Shown here one piece after another: positions 1-5,523 of a stretch of DNA of 5,546 nt (position 1 is the stretch's first letter; each line of letters opens with the position of its first letter). The stretch comes from an uncultured Prosthecobacter sp. Its GTDB lineage: Bacteria; Verrucomicrobiota; Verrucomicrobiia; Verrucomicrobiales; Verrucomicrobiaceae. The notes under the pieces are model-generated. The model made no database searches. It was not told where the DNA came from and was given only the letters and a program-made list of their open reading frames with translations. The position numbers and the translations under genes are program-made. The stretch covers positions 1-5,546 of the forward strand of contig CANNUR010000205.1 in NCBI GenBank assembly GCA_947523045.1, written 5' to 3'.

Positions 1-956
1 TGGCCACGGTGGCCTTGCACATCGGCAGCGAGACGTTTGTGCGGCCTTCCATGGGCGCCTGGATCGTGTACGGCCTCGGCACCGAGGCCGAGGACCTGCC
101 GGGCTTTGTGACGATCAACCCTGCCGCCGACAACGGCGGCGCGATGAACTATGGCTCGGCGTTTTTGCCCGCCAGCTACCAGGGCACGCGCCTCAGCAGC
201 AGCGACGGCGGCGTGCCCGATCTCTCGAACGGCCGGCTCAGCGACGCCCAGCAGCGCAAGCAGATCGAATTCATCCAGAAGGCCAATCGCCGCCTGCTCG
301 CGGGCGACCCGGGTAACCCGGAACTCGAAGGCATCCTGCAGAGTTACGAACTGGCCTACCGGATGCAGACCAGCGTGCCCGACGTGCTCGATCTCGACCA
401 GGAACCGGCGCACATCCGCGCGCTCTACGGCCTCGATCGCGGCGACACCGAGCGCTTTGGCACGCAGTGCCTGATGGCGCGCCGGCTCGCGGAAAAGGGT
501 GTGCGCTTCATCCAGCTCACCAGTCTCGGCTGGGATCATCACCAGCAACTGCGCCAGGGGCTGGAACGCCAGTGCACCGCCGTGGATCGCCCGATCGCCG
601 GCCTCATTGCCGACCTGAAGCAGCGCGACATGCTCAAGGACACCCTCCTCCTTTGGGGCGGTGAATTCGGGCGCGGTTCAGGCTATGACAACGAACCCTA
701 CAACGGCCGCGGCCACAACGGTCGCGGCTACACCATGTGGATGGCCGGCGGCGGCGTGAAGGGCGGTTTTGCCCATGGCAGCACCGACCCCATGGGCGAC
801 ACCGCCGAGACCGGCATCCTGACCACGCACGACCTGCACGCCACGGTGCTACACCTGCTCGGCCTGAATCACGAACGCCTCACCTACCGCTACTCGGGTC
901 GCAACTTCCGCCTCACCGATGTGCACGGCGAGGTGGCGAAGGACATTTTGGCCTGA
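1..956 (+). CDS. DUF1501 family secreted protein, C-terminal part (5' end outside window)
   Basis: The frame is open through the left edge of the window (the codons before GTG at position 9 are in frame), so the GTG is probably internal and the gene starts upstream. About 317 residues are visible, against roughly 450-490 usual for the family. Counting from the GTG codon, family hallmarks are YGLGTEAEDLPGF (21-33), the WDHH motif (175-178), GGEFGR (217-222), MWMAGGGVKGG (243-253), and HDLHATVLHLLGL (274-286) followed by GRNFRLTDVHGEV (297-309). DUF1501 proteins belong to the alkaline phosphatase/sulfatase-like superfamily, usually carry an N-terminal Tat-type signal (not visible here) and are commonly encoded beside DUF1553/DUF1549 cytochrome-type genes in Planctomycetota and Verrucomicrobiota. 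Their substrate is not known. The usual GRDHN segment reads GRGHN here. The gene converges on ychF with a 42-base gap. Family assignment is firm; the function is open. Confidence 0.93.
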   Translation, partial: ATVALHIGSETFVRPSMGAWIVYGLGTEAEDLPGFVTINPAADNGGAMNYGSAFLPASYQGTRLSSSDGGVPDLSNGRLSDAQQRKQIEFIQKANRRLLAGDPGNPELEGILQSYELAYRMQTSVPDVLDLDQEPAHIRALYGLDRGDTERFGTQCLMARRLAEKGVRFIQLTSLGWDHHQQLRQGLERQCTAVDRPIAGLIADLKQRDMLKDTLLLWGGEFGRGSGYDNEPYNGRGHNGRGYTMWMAGGGVKGGFAHGSTDPMGDTAETGILTTHDLHATVLHLLGLNHERLTYRYSGRNFRLTDVHGEVAKDILA

Positions 957-962
957 CCACCT

Positions 963-980
963 GTTGCCAAGCGGGGCAGC
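963..980. terminator. Weak stem-loop in the DUF1501/ychF convergent gap
   Basis: GTTGCC (963-968) pairs with GGCAGC (975-980), giving six base pairs including one T-G wobble, with a six-base loop. It lies in the 42-base gap between two converging genes, where a shared terminator is expected. No T-run follows on either strand, so intrinsic termination is doubtful; it could only be a transcript-end hairpin or chance. Confidence 0.22.
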
Positions 981-998
981 GCAGACCGGAGCGTCGGA

Positions 999-2114
999 TC
1001 AGACATTGAAGCGCCATTCGACGACGTCGCCGTCGCGCATGACGTACTCCTTGCCCTCGATGCGCAGCTTGCCGGCCTCGCGCGCCTTGGCTTCGGAGCC
1101 GCAGGCAACGAGATCCTCAAAGCTGACAACCTGGGCGGCGATGAAACCGCGCTCGAAGTCGCCGTGGATGACGCCGGCGGCCTGCGGGGCCTTCATGCCC
1201 TGGGTGATCGTCCAGGCGCGCGTCTCCTTCTCGCCGGTGGTCAGGTAGGTCTGCAGACCGAGCAGCGCGTAGACGTTCTTGATGAGCTGGTTGACGCCGC
1301 TGTCCTCGACCCCGAGATCGGCCAGGTAGGCGCGGGCGTCTTCCTCGGGCAGGTCGACGAGTTCGTTCTCGATCGCCGCGCTGACCACACAGGCGCTGGC
1401 CGCGTGGGCTTGGCGGGCATACTCGCGGACTTTGGCGACCATGGGGTGCTGGTCCGGGGCCTTGGAGGCGGAGGCGAGATCGGCCTCCGCGACGTTGCAG
1501 GCGTAGATGCAGGGCTTCGAGCTGAGCAGGAAAAACGACTTCAGCAGCTTGCGCTCGTCGTCGCTCAGGTCGGCGGTGACCGCCGGCTTCATGGCATCGA
1601 GGTGCGGCAGCAGCTTCTCGCACAGGGCGATTTCGGCCTTGGCCTCCTTGTCGCCGCTGCGCGCCTTCTTCTCGCAGCGCTCCTTGCGACGCTGAATCGC
1701 CTCCAGGTCGGCGAGGATGAGCTCGGTGTTGATGACCTCGATGTCGCGTATCGGGTCGACGCTGCCGTCGACGTGGGTGATGTCGCCGCTCTCAAAGCAG
1801 CGCACGACGTGCACGATGGCGTCGACCTCGCGGATGTGGCTGAGGAACTTGTTGCCCAGGCCCTCGCCCTGGCTGGCACCCTTCACCAGACCGGCGATGT
1901 CGACGAACTCGATCGCCGCCGGCACCAGCTTCTGCGAGCCGCTGATTTTCGACAGCACGGCCAGGCGCTCATCGGGCACGACGACGACCCCCTGGTTGGG
2001 TTCGATGGTGCAGAAGGGGTAGTTGGCCGCCTCCGCCTTGCGGGTGCGGGTGACGGCATTGAAGAGGGTGGACTTGCCCACGTTGGGCAAACCGACGATT
2101 CCGGCTTGGAGCAT
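999..2114 (-). CDS. ychF: YchF/OLA1 family redox-regulated P-loop ATPase
   Basis: The product is 371 residues (E. coli YchF is 363). It is an Obg-family (TRAFAC) protein that hydrolyses ATP in preference to GTP, binds ribosomes and acts in the cytoplasm in translation and stress responses. Visible motifs: Walker [10 protein letters not shown] (8-16); C35 in YPFCTIEP, matching the cysteine linked to redox control of E. coli YchF; G3 DIAG (72-75) followed by a hydrophobic residue as in HAS-type NTPases; NVAE (207-210) in place of the GTP-specific NKxD, the hallmark of this ATP-using subfamily; a charged helical segment around 135-195 corresponding to the coiled-coil insertion; and a C-terminal TGS domain (about 285-371) ending in WRFNV. 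The ATG start aligns with the start of E. coli YchF. No Shine-Dalgarno sequence precedes it; the leader reads CCTCACCACCCCT. It is divergent from the 2224 gene and convergent with DUF1501. Nothing is missing. Confidence 0.98.
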   Translation of the reverse strand: MLQAGIVGLPNVGKSTLFNAVTRTRKAEAANYPFCTIEPNQGVVVVPDERLAVLSKISGSQKLVPAAIEFVDIAGLVKGASQGEGLGNKFLSHIREVDAIVHVVRCFESGDITHVDGSVDPIRDIEVINTELILADLEAIQRRKERCEKKARSGDKEAKAEIALCEKLLPHLDAMKPAVTADLSDDERKLLKSFFLLSSKPCIYACNVAEADLASASKAPDQHPMVAKVREYARQAHAASACVVSAAIENELVDLPEEDARAYLADLGVEDSGVNQLIKNVYALLGLQTYLTTGEKETRAWTITQGMKAPQAAGVIHGDFERGFIAAQVVSFEDLVACGSEAKAREAGKLRIEGKEYVMRDGDVVEWRFNV

Positions 2115-2124
2115 AGGGGTGGTG

Positions 2125-2153
2125 AGGATAGCGGGCGAAAGCGCGCATGCGAA
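2125..2153 (-). promoter_or_regulatory. Candidate sigma70-type promoter for ychF
   Basis: Read on the minus strand, TTCGCA (2153-2148) and TATCCT (2130-2125) are separated by exactly 17 bases; each matches its consensus hexamer at four of six positions. Transcription would start near 2118, only about four bases before the ychF ATG at 2114, so the message would be almost leaderless. This fits the lack of any ribosome binding site, but the hexamers are weak and were picked by eye in a GC-rich gap. Confidence 0.3.
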
Positions 2154-2189
2154 TGGTTTTTGCCGGGCCGGGCACGGGTCTGCGACGAT

Positions 2190-2218
2190 TTGACAGCGTC
2201 TCGCCGGGTGGCAAAGAT
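2190..2218 (+). promoter_or_regulatory. Candidate sigma70-type promoter for the P-loop NTPase gene
   Basis: A perfect -35 hexamer TTGACA (2190-2195) is followed after 17 bases by AAAGAT (2213-2218), which matches TATAAT at three of six positions, including the final AT. The predicted start of transcription, about seven bases past the -10, falls at or next to the A of the ATG at 2224, which would make the transcript leaderless. The -35 is convincing; the -10 is poor. Confidence 0.33.
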
Positions 2219-2223
2219 GTCAC

Positions 2224-2808
2224 ATGAGCGACGCTCCCGTGCCGGCTGTCTCCCTGCGCCATGACAACTGGCGACAGGTGCTGGGTGAGGTGTGCGACCG
2301 CATCGGCAGCGTCAACCGTCCGGCCCTGCTTTGCATCTGCGGCAAGCCGGGCGCCGGCAAGAGCACCCTGGCCAAGCTCATCCGCAAGCAGGGCCTGCCC
2401 GGCATCCCGCCGCGGCGCATCTGCGTCATCGACGACGGCGTGCTGTCGGTGCCGGTCCTTTGGTTCTTCCGCAAGCGCGTGAAATTTCACTCGCGCGACC
2501 GCGACAACCTGAAGCCCTTCCAGCCCTGGCTGCGCGGCCGCCAGCTCGTGATTTACGTCGGCGCCACCCCGCAGCGCCGGCTCGACCGCTGCGATGTCGT
2601 CCTGCGCCTGCGCTGTCCCGACGAGGAGCGCCTGCGCCGGCTGGTCCAACGCAATAGCGATGGCGAAAAGCGCTTCCGCAAGACCGAGCACGTCTCGGAT
2701 GAAATCGGCATCGCCGCCGGTCACGTCTTCGACATGCCCGCCCTCGGCACCGAGCCGGCGACCGACGCCCCCGTCCCAGCCACGCAGGCGGCCGAGGGAC
2801 AGGGGTGA
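2224..2808 (+). CDS. Small kinase-like P-loop NTPase of unknown substrate
   Basis: The product is 194 residues with no signal peptide or membrane segment, so it is probably cytoplasmic. A hydrophobic strand (PALLCIC, 33-39) leads into a clear Walker A motif, GKPGAGKST (40-48), as in nucleoside/nucleotide-kinase-like proteins. CVIDDGVL (67-74) could supply a catalytic or metal-binding acidic pair at D70-D71. LVIYVGA (108-114) looks like a core strand, and DVVLRLRCPDEERLRRLVQRN (124-144) resembles the late strand plus arginine-bearing lid/helix of small-molecule kinases. A basic segment (about 145-155) follows, and the last 18 or so residues are Pro/Ala/Thr-rich and probably disordered. I do not recognise a named family; a kinase or a small AAA-type ATPase are both possible. 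It is divergent from ychF and lies 93 bases before the PQQ dehydrogenase gene. The start was chosen because the frame begins well there and a promoter candidate abuts it; no Shine-Dalgarno is present. Confidence 0.85.
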   Translation: MSDAPVPAVSLRHDNWRQVLGEVCDRIGSVNRPALLCICGKPGAGKSTLAKLIRKQGLPGIPPRRICVIDDGVLSVPVLWFFRKRVKFHSRDRDNLKPFQPWLRGRQLVIYVGATPQRRLDRCDVVLRLRCPDEERLRRLVQRNSDGEKRFRKTEHVSDEIGIAAGHVFDMPALGTEPATDAPVPATQAAEGQG

Positions 2809-2835
2809 GCAAGGCGGGCTCAAGGTGCTCCGAAG

Positions 2836-2868
2836 GAAAAGTGCCGGCCGCGGCGTTTGGGACTTTTC
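2836..2868. repeat. Imperfect inverted repeat upstream of the PQQ dehydrogenase gene
   Basis: GAAAAGT (2836-2842) is matched by its exact reverse complement ACTTTTC (2862-2868). After one G-G mismatch, CC (2844-2845) pairs with GG (2859-2860). The 13-base loop is GC-rich. It lies in the 93-base gap between the NTPase stop (2808) and the ATG at 2902. On either strand the arm ends in or begins with a short A/T run, but no proper U-tract follows, so it may be an operator-like or mRNA-structure element rather than a classic terminator. Confidence 0.4.
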
Positions 2869-2901
2869 ACCGCCGCCCATCCGGCCCATCCTCCGACCCG
2901 C

Positions 2902-4086
2902 ATGAAATCGCTCCTCCCCCTCGCCGCCGCCCTGCTTCTCGGCTCCGCCCTGCAGGCCGCCGACACGATCCGGCTGACCCGCGTCCATGAAACCCTGGAG
3001 ACCCCCTTCCCGGTGGCCCTGGTGGTGCCCGACGATGGCAGCGGCCGCGAGTTCCTGGCCCTGCAGCGCGGCCAGATCCTCATCCTGCCCAAGCAGGCCG
3101 GCGGTGCCGCCAAGACCTTCCTCGACCTCAGCGGTCGCGGCATGGAAGCTGCCAATGGCAAGTTCGAGGAGGGCCTCAACGGCCTCGCCTTCCATCCGAA
3201 GTTCAAGGGCAACGGCCTGTTTTACCTGACCTACACCCAGCAGAAGCCGAAGCGCCTCGTCGTCAGCGAGATGAAGGTCAGCGCCGGCGACGCGGACAAG
3301 GCCGATGAAGCCAGCGAGCGCGTGCTGCTGGAGATCCCGCTGGTCAACTGGAACCACCACGGCGGCAACATCGTCTTTGGCCCGGACGGCTTCCTCTACA
3401 TCGGCGTCGGCGACACCTCCCGTCGCAACGACGAACTGAAAATGGCCCAGCTCAACGCGGTCCTCGTCGGCAAGATCCTGCGCATCGATGTCGACGGCCG
3501 CGACCACGGCCGCTACGGCATCCCCGCCGACAACCCCTTCGCCGACGGCATCAACGCCCTGCCGCAGATCTATGCCTACGGCCTGCGCAACCCCTGGGGC
3601 ATGCACTTCGACAGCAAGGGCCGCCTCTGGGTCGCCGACGTCGGCCAGGATCTCTGGGAGGAAATCAACTGGATCACCAAGGGCGGCAACTACGGCTGGA
3701 GCTTCCGCGAGGGCGCCCGCGCCTTCCCCCTGCGCACCGACGCCGCCCCCGAGGGCACCCAGCTGATCGATCCGATCCATGAATACCACCACGGCGACGG
3801 CCTCAGCATCACCGGCGGCATCACCTACACCGGCAAGGCCGCCCCGGAACTCGCCGGCGCCTACGTCTATGGCGACTTCGTCCTCGGCAAGATCTGGGGC
3901 CTGTACGTCGGCGACGACGGCAAGGTGCAAAAGAACGACCTGCTGTACACGAGCCCGCAGACCCCGGCCACCGATCCGAAAAAGAAGCCCATGGTCCACG
4001 TCAAGCCCACGGCCTTCTGCGCCGATGCCCAGGGCGAACTGATCGTGCTCGACTGGAATGGCGGCCTGTACCGCGTCGGCAAATAG
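2902..4086 (+). CDS. Exported PQQ-dependent sugar dehydrogenase (sGDH/Asd-type beta-propeller)
   Basis: The product is 394 residues, close to other soluble aldose-type dehydrogenases. The ATG at 2902 gives a typical Sec signal peptide: K2-lacking-acid n-region MKS, hydrophobic LLPLAAALLLG, then SALQA with likely cleavage after A19; the frame extends upstream to 2857 with a TTG, but that would bury the signal. The mature part is a six-bladed propeller of the GSDH family that oxidises aldoses using PQQ and calcium in the periplasm. Key matches: GLNGLAFHPKF (91-101); NHHGGNIVFGPDGFLYIGVGD (151-171), in which H152 aligns with the catalytic His144 of Acinetobacter sGDH; GKILRIDVDG (190-199); YGLRNPWG (226-233), whose R229 aligns with the PQQ-binding Arg228; VADVGQDLWEEINW (244-257), the calcium/PQQ site region; and GGNYGW (261-266). 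Substrate cannot be told from sequence. No PQQ synthesis genes are in the window. The stop is 10 bases before the TSUP gene, suggesting an operon. Confidence 0.94.
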   Translation: MKSLLPLAAALLLGSALQAADTIRLTRVHETLETPFPVALVVPDDGSGREFLALQRGQILILPKQAGGAAKTFLDLSGRGMEAANGKFEEGLNGLAFHPKFKGNGLFYLTYTQQKPKRLVVSEMKVSAGDADKADEASERVLLEIPLVNWNHHGGNIVFGPDGFLYIGVGDTSRRNDELKMAQLNAVLVGKILRIDVDGRDHGRYGIPADNPFADGINALPQIYAYGLRNPWGMHFDSKGRLWVADVGQDLWEEINWITKGGNYGWSFREGARAFPLRTDAAPEGTQLIDPIHEYHHGDGLSITGGITYTGKAAPELAGAYVYGDFVLGKIWGLYVGDDGKVQKNDLLYTSPQTPATDPKKKPMVHVKPTAFCADAQGELIVLDWNGGLYRVGK

Positions 4087-4096
4087 GCCCACCACC

Positions 4097-4468
4097 GTGA
4101 CCACCGCCCTTCTCCTTACCAGCCTTGCCATCGGCGTGCTCAGCGGTGTCGTCGCCGCCCTCTGCGGCGTCGGCGGCGGCGTCGTCATGGTCCCCGCCTT
4201 CGTCACCCTGCTCGGCCTGCCGCAAAAAACCGCGGTCGCCACCAGCCTCGCCATCATCATCCCCACCGCCCTGATGGCCACCACCCAAAACGCCCGCCAC
4301 GGCCTGGTCGACTGGCGCGTCATGGCCGTCACCGCCGTCTCCGCCTCGATCTTCGCCTACTTCGGCGCCGGCTGGATGCGCGCCCTCGGCAACGAAACCC
4401 TCACCCGCATCTTCGGCGCCGTCCTGCTCATCTTCGGCCTGCGCATGCTCTGGCTCGGCAAGGCGTAG
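4097..4468 (+). CDS. Half-length TSUP (TauE/SafE) family membrane protein
   Basis: Starting at GTG 4097, ten bases after the preceding stop, the product is 123 residues and almost entirely hydrophobic. The frame continues upstream over the end of the dehydrogenase gene to an ATG at 4058, but that would add a polar N-terminus, so GTG is preferred. It shows the TSUP repeat signature once: GVVAALCGVGGGVVMVPAF (17-35), then LPQKTAVATSL (41-51), and NARHGLVDWRV (65-75). About four membrane segments are expected (roughly 4-24, 45-62, 72-92, 103-121). Usual family members are about 250 residues with two such repeats and export sulfite, sulfoacetate or other organic anions; a single repeat would have to dimerise or pair with another half. 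Half-length members do exist in databases to my recollection. No second half follows. Probably co-transcribed with the dehydrogenase; substrate unknown. No Shine-Dalgarno sequence is seen. Confidence 0.88.
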   Translation: MTTALLLTSLAIGVLSGVVAALCGVGGGVVMVPAFVTLLGLPQKTAVATSLAIIIPTALMATTQNARHGLVDWRVMAVTAVSASIFAYFGAGWMRALGNETLTRIFGAVLLIFGLRMLWLGKA

Positions 4469-4558
4469 AGCATGGAGCGTAGAGTTCAGAACCTCTCTGC
4501 TCTCTGCCCGCCGCTCTCTGCTCTCCCAATCCACTTGCACTGCCGGCCTCTGCCCGCC
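4463..4558. repeat. Direct-repeat cluster of CTCT/AGAG type between the TSUP gene and proC
   Basis: The spacer before proC is built from short repeats. GCGTAGAG occurs at 4463-4470 (spanning the TSUP stop) and 4477-4484; CTCTCTGCTCTC at 4493-4504 and 4514-4525; CTCTGCCCGCC at 4502-4512 and 4548-4558. From 4493 to 4529 the plus strand is almost wholly pyrimidine except for single Gs, so the minus strand reads as AGAGAGC-type purine repeats. AGAGCA (4467-4472) is also complementary to TGCTCT (4499-4504). There is no terminator tail. It resembles degenerate intergenic repeats I associate with Opitutales-type genomes, but that link is from memory and not shown by this window. Confidence 0.6.
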
Positions 4559-4569
4559 ACGATGACGGC

Positions 4570-5373
4570 ATGTTGAACATCGGCCTCATCGGTTGCGGCA
4601 AAATGGGCGGCGCGCTGCTGCGCGGCGTGGAACAGGCGCTTGGCAAGTCGGCGCTGACTGCCACCCTCAGCGATGTCGTGCCGGCCGCGGCCGAAGGCCT
4701 GAAAAAAAGCCTGGGCTGCAAGGCGCGCTGCGCCAGCCCGGAAGCCACCGCCGCCGCGGCCGACGTCGTTCTGCTCGCCGTCAAACCCGGCGACCTGCGG
4801 CCACTCTGCGAATCGCTCGCCAGCCTCAAGGGCAGCCGTCTCTACCTCAGCATCGCCGCCGGCGTCAGCCTGGCCGACCTCGAATCCTGGCTCGGCAGCA
4901 ACGCCCGCGTCATCCGCGCCATGCCGAATACGCCCGCCCTGGTCGGCGCCGGTGCCGCCGCCTTTGCCGCCGGCAGCCGCGCCACCGCCAAGGATCGTGC
5001 CCTGGCGACCAAGATCCTCGGCAGCGTCGGCACCGCCGATGAGGTGTCGGAAAAACTGCTCGACGCCGTCACCGGCCTGAGCGGCAGCGGTCCGGCCTAC
5101 GTGTTCACCGTCATTGAGGCACTGGCCGACGGCGGTGTGCTCATGGGCCTGCCGCGCGCCGCCGCCCTGCGGCTCGCCGCGCAAACCGTCGCCGGCGCCG
5201 CGCGCCTGGTGCTGGAGAGCGGCCGCCACCCCGCCGCCCTGCGCGACGAAGTCACCAGCCCGGGCGGCACCACCATCGCCGGCCTGGAACAGCTCGAAGC
5301 CAACGGCCTGCGCCACGCCCTCATCCAGGCGGTGCGCAAGGCGACCGAGCGCAGCCGCGAGCTGGGCCGCTGA
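4570..5373 (+). CDS. proC: Pyrroline-5-carboxylate reductase
   Basis: The product is 267 residues, the normal size. It catalyses the last step of proline synthesis, NAD(P)H-dependent reduction of 1-pyrroline-5-carboxylate to L-proline, in the cytoplasm, usually as a decamer or smaller oligomer. The N-terminal Rossmann fold begins immediately with NIGLIGCGKMGGALLRG (3-19, GxGxMG nucleotide loop); VLLAVKP (67-73) and SIAAGVSL (94-101) are standard; RAMPNTPALVGAGA (116-129) holds the conserved MPNTP. The C-terminal dimerisation domain carries GLSGSGPAYVF (169-179), ALADGGVLMGLPR (184-196) and the ProC signature region DEVTSPGGTTIAGLEQLE (226-243), complete to the end. The ATG is placed directly before the first strand as in other ProC proteins; an ATG at 4562 is out of frame. 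No Shine-Dalgarno sequence is seen. It lies 101 bases after the TSUP gene and may have its own promoter, which I cannot identify. Confidence 0.97.
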   Translation: MLNIGLIGCGKMGGALLRGVEQALGKSALTATLSDVVPAAAEGLKKSLGCKARCASPEATAAAADVVLLAVKPGDLRPLCESLASLKGSRLYLSIAAGVSLADLESWLGSNARVIRAMPNTPALVGAGAAAFAAGSRATAKDRALATKILGSVGTADEVSEKLLDAVTGLSGSGPAYVFTVIEALADGGVLMGLPRAAALRLAAQTVAGAARLVLESGRHPAALRDEVTSPGGTTIAGLEQLEANGLRHALIQAVRKATERSRELGR

Positions 5374-5426
5374 GGCAGACATGCGCGGCGGCAAAAACCG
5401 CTGAACACGCGGACTTCGTTGGTGAC

Positions 5427-5463
5427 AAAAAAAACGGGGCTTAGTATTTTGAGCCCCTATTTT
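5427..5463. terminator. Probable bidirectional intrinsic terminator after proC
   Basis: GGGGCTTA (5436-5443) pairs with TGAGCCCC (5450-5457): eight base pairs with one T-G wobble and a six-base loop. On the plus strand the stem is followed by TATTTT (5458-5463). On the minus strand it is followed by C/G and then eight Ts (complement of the A-run at 5427-5434). It can therefore end proC transcription, about 60 bases after the stop, and is even stronger for a transcript arriving from the right, suggesting that a convergent gene lies outside the window. Confidence 0.8.
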
Positions 5464-5471
5464 CACGAAAA
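5460..5471. promoter_or_regulatory. AT-rich palindrome TTTTCACGAAAA
   Basis: TTTTC (5460-5464) and GAAAA (5467-5471) form a near-perfect 12-base palindrome directly after the terminator stem, overlapping its T-tail. It stands out in a very GC-rich region. It could be an operator half of a regulated promoter for a gene to the right, or a by-product of the terminator's tail. No convincing -35/-10 pair accompanies it. Confidence 0.25.
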
Positions 5472-5506
5472 ATGTCCCTCCGAACGCCGTGACGGCCGGT
5501 TTTTGT

Positions 5507-5523
5507 CCCTGCAACCCGCAGGG
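5507..5523. repeat. Perfect hairpin near the right edge
   Basis: CCCTGC (5507-5512) and GCAGGG (5518-5523) form a perfect six-base-pair stem with loop AACCC. A heptamer TGTCCCT occurs at 5473-5479 and again at 5504-5510, the second copy entering the stem. No T-run follows on the plus strand. The rest of 5374-5546 shows no gene I can support; short open frames there have no recognisable content. Confidence 0.4.

Noticed and set aside
1164..2264. Plus-strand open frame of 366 codons antisense to ychF
   Set aside because: Biased Gly/Leu/Asp/Val composition and exact antisense placement over a conserved ychF; a GC-driven shadow.
2857..2901. N-terminal extension of the dehydrogenase from a TTG at 2857
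   Set aside because: It would place about 15 residues before an otherwise typical Sec signal peptide and would start inside the inverted repeat; ATG 2902 is far more likely.
1969..4332. Very long open frame (787 codons) on the minus strand covering the NTPase, the PQQ dehydrogenase and part of the TSUP gene
   Set aside because: It is antisense to three well-supported genes. Its translation is low-complexity Ala/Gly/Val/Arg-rich with no domain, as expected for the complementary frame of high-GC coding DNA.
4701..4741. A7 run followed by a strong hairpin inside proC, resembling a programmed frameshift site
   Set aside because: In the proC frame the codons are AAA AAA AGC preceded by G, so the phase does not give the tandem-slip pattern X XXY YYZ. 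The run is too short for efficient transcript slippage, and the in-frame product is a complete normal ProC.
5381..5404. Seven-codon ORF (ATG 5381 to TGA) just after proC
   Set aside because: Too short, no ribosome binding site, and no leader-peptide features such as repeated regulatory codons or a following attenuator for a plus-strand gene within the window.
4486..5514. Minus-strand open frame of 342 codons opposite proC
   Set aside because: Antisense to a complete proC, low-complexity Gly/Ala/Gln-rich, and it runs through the terminator hairpin.
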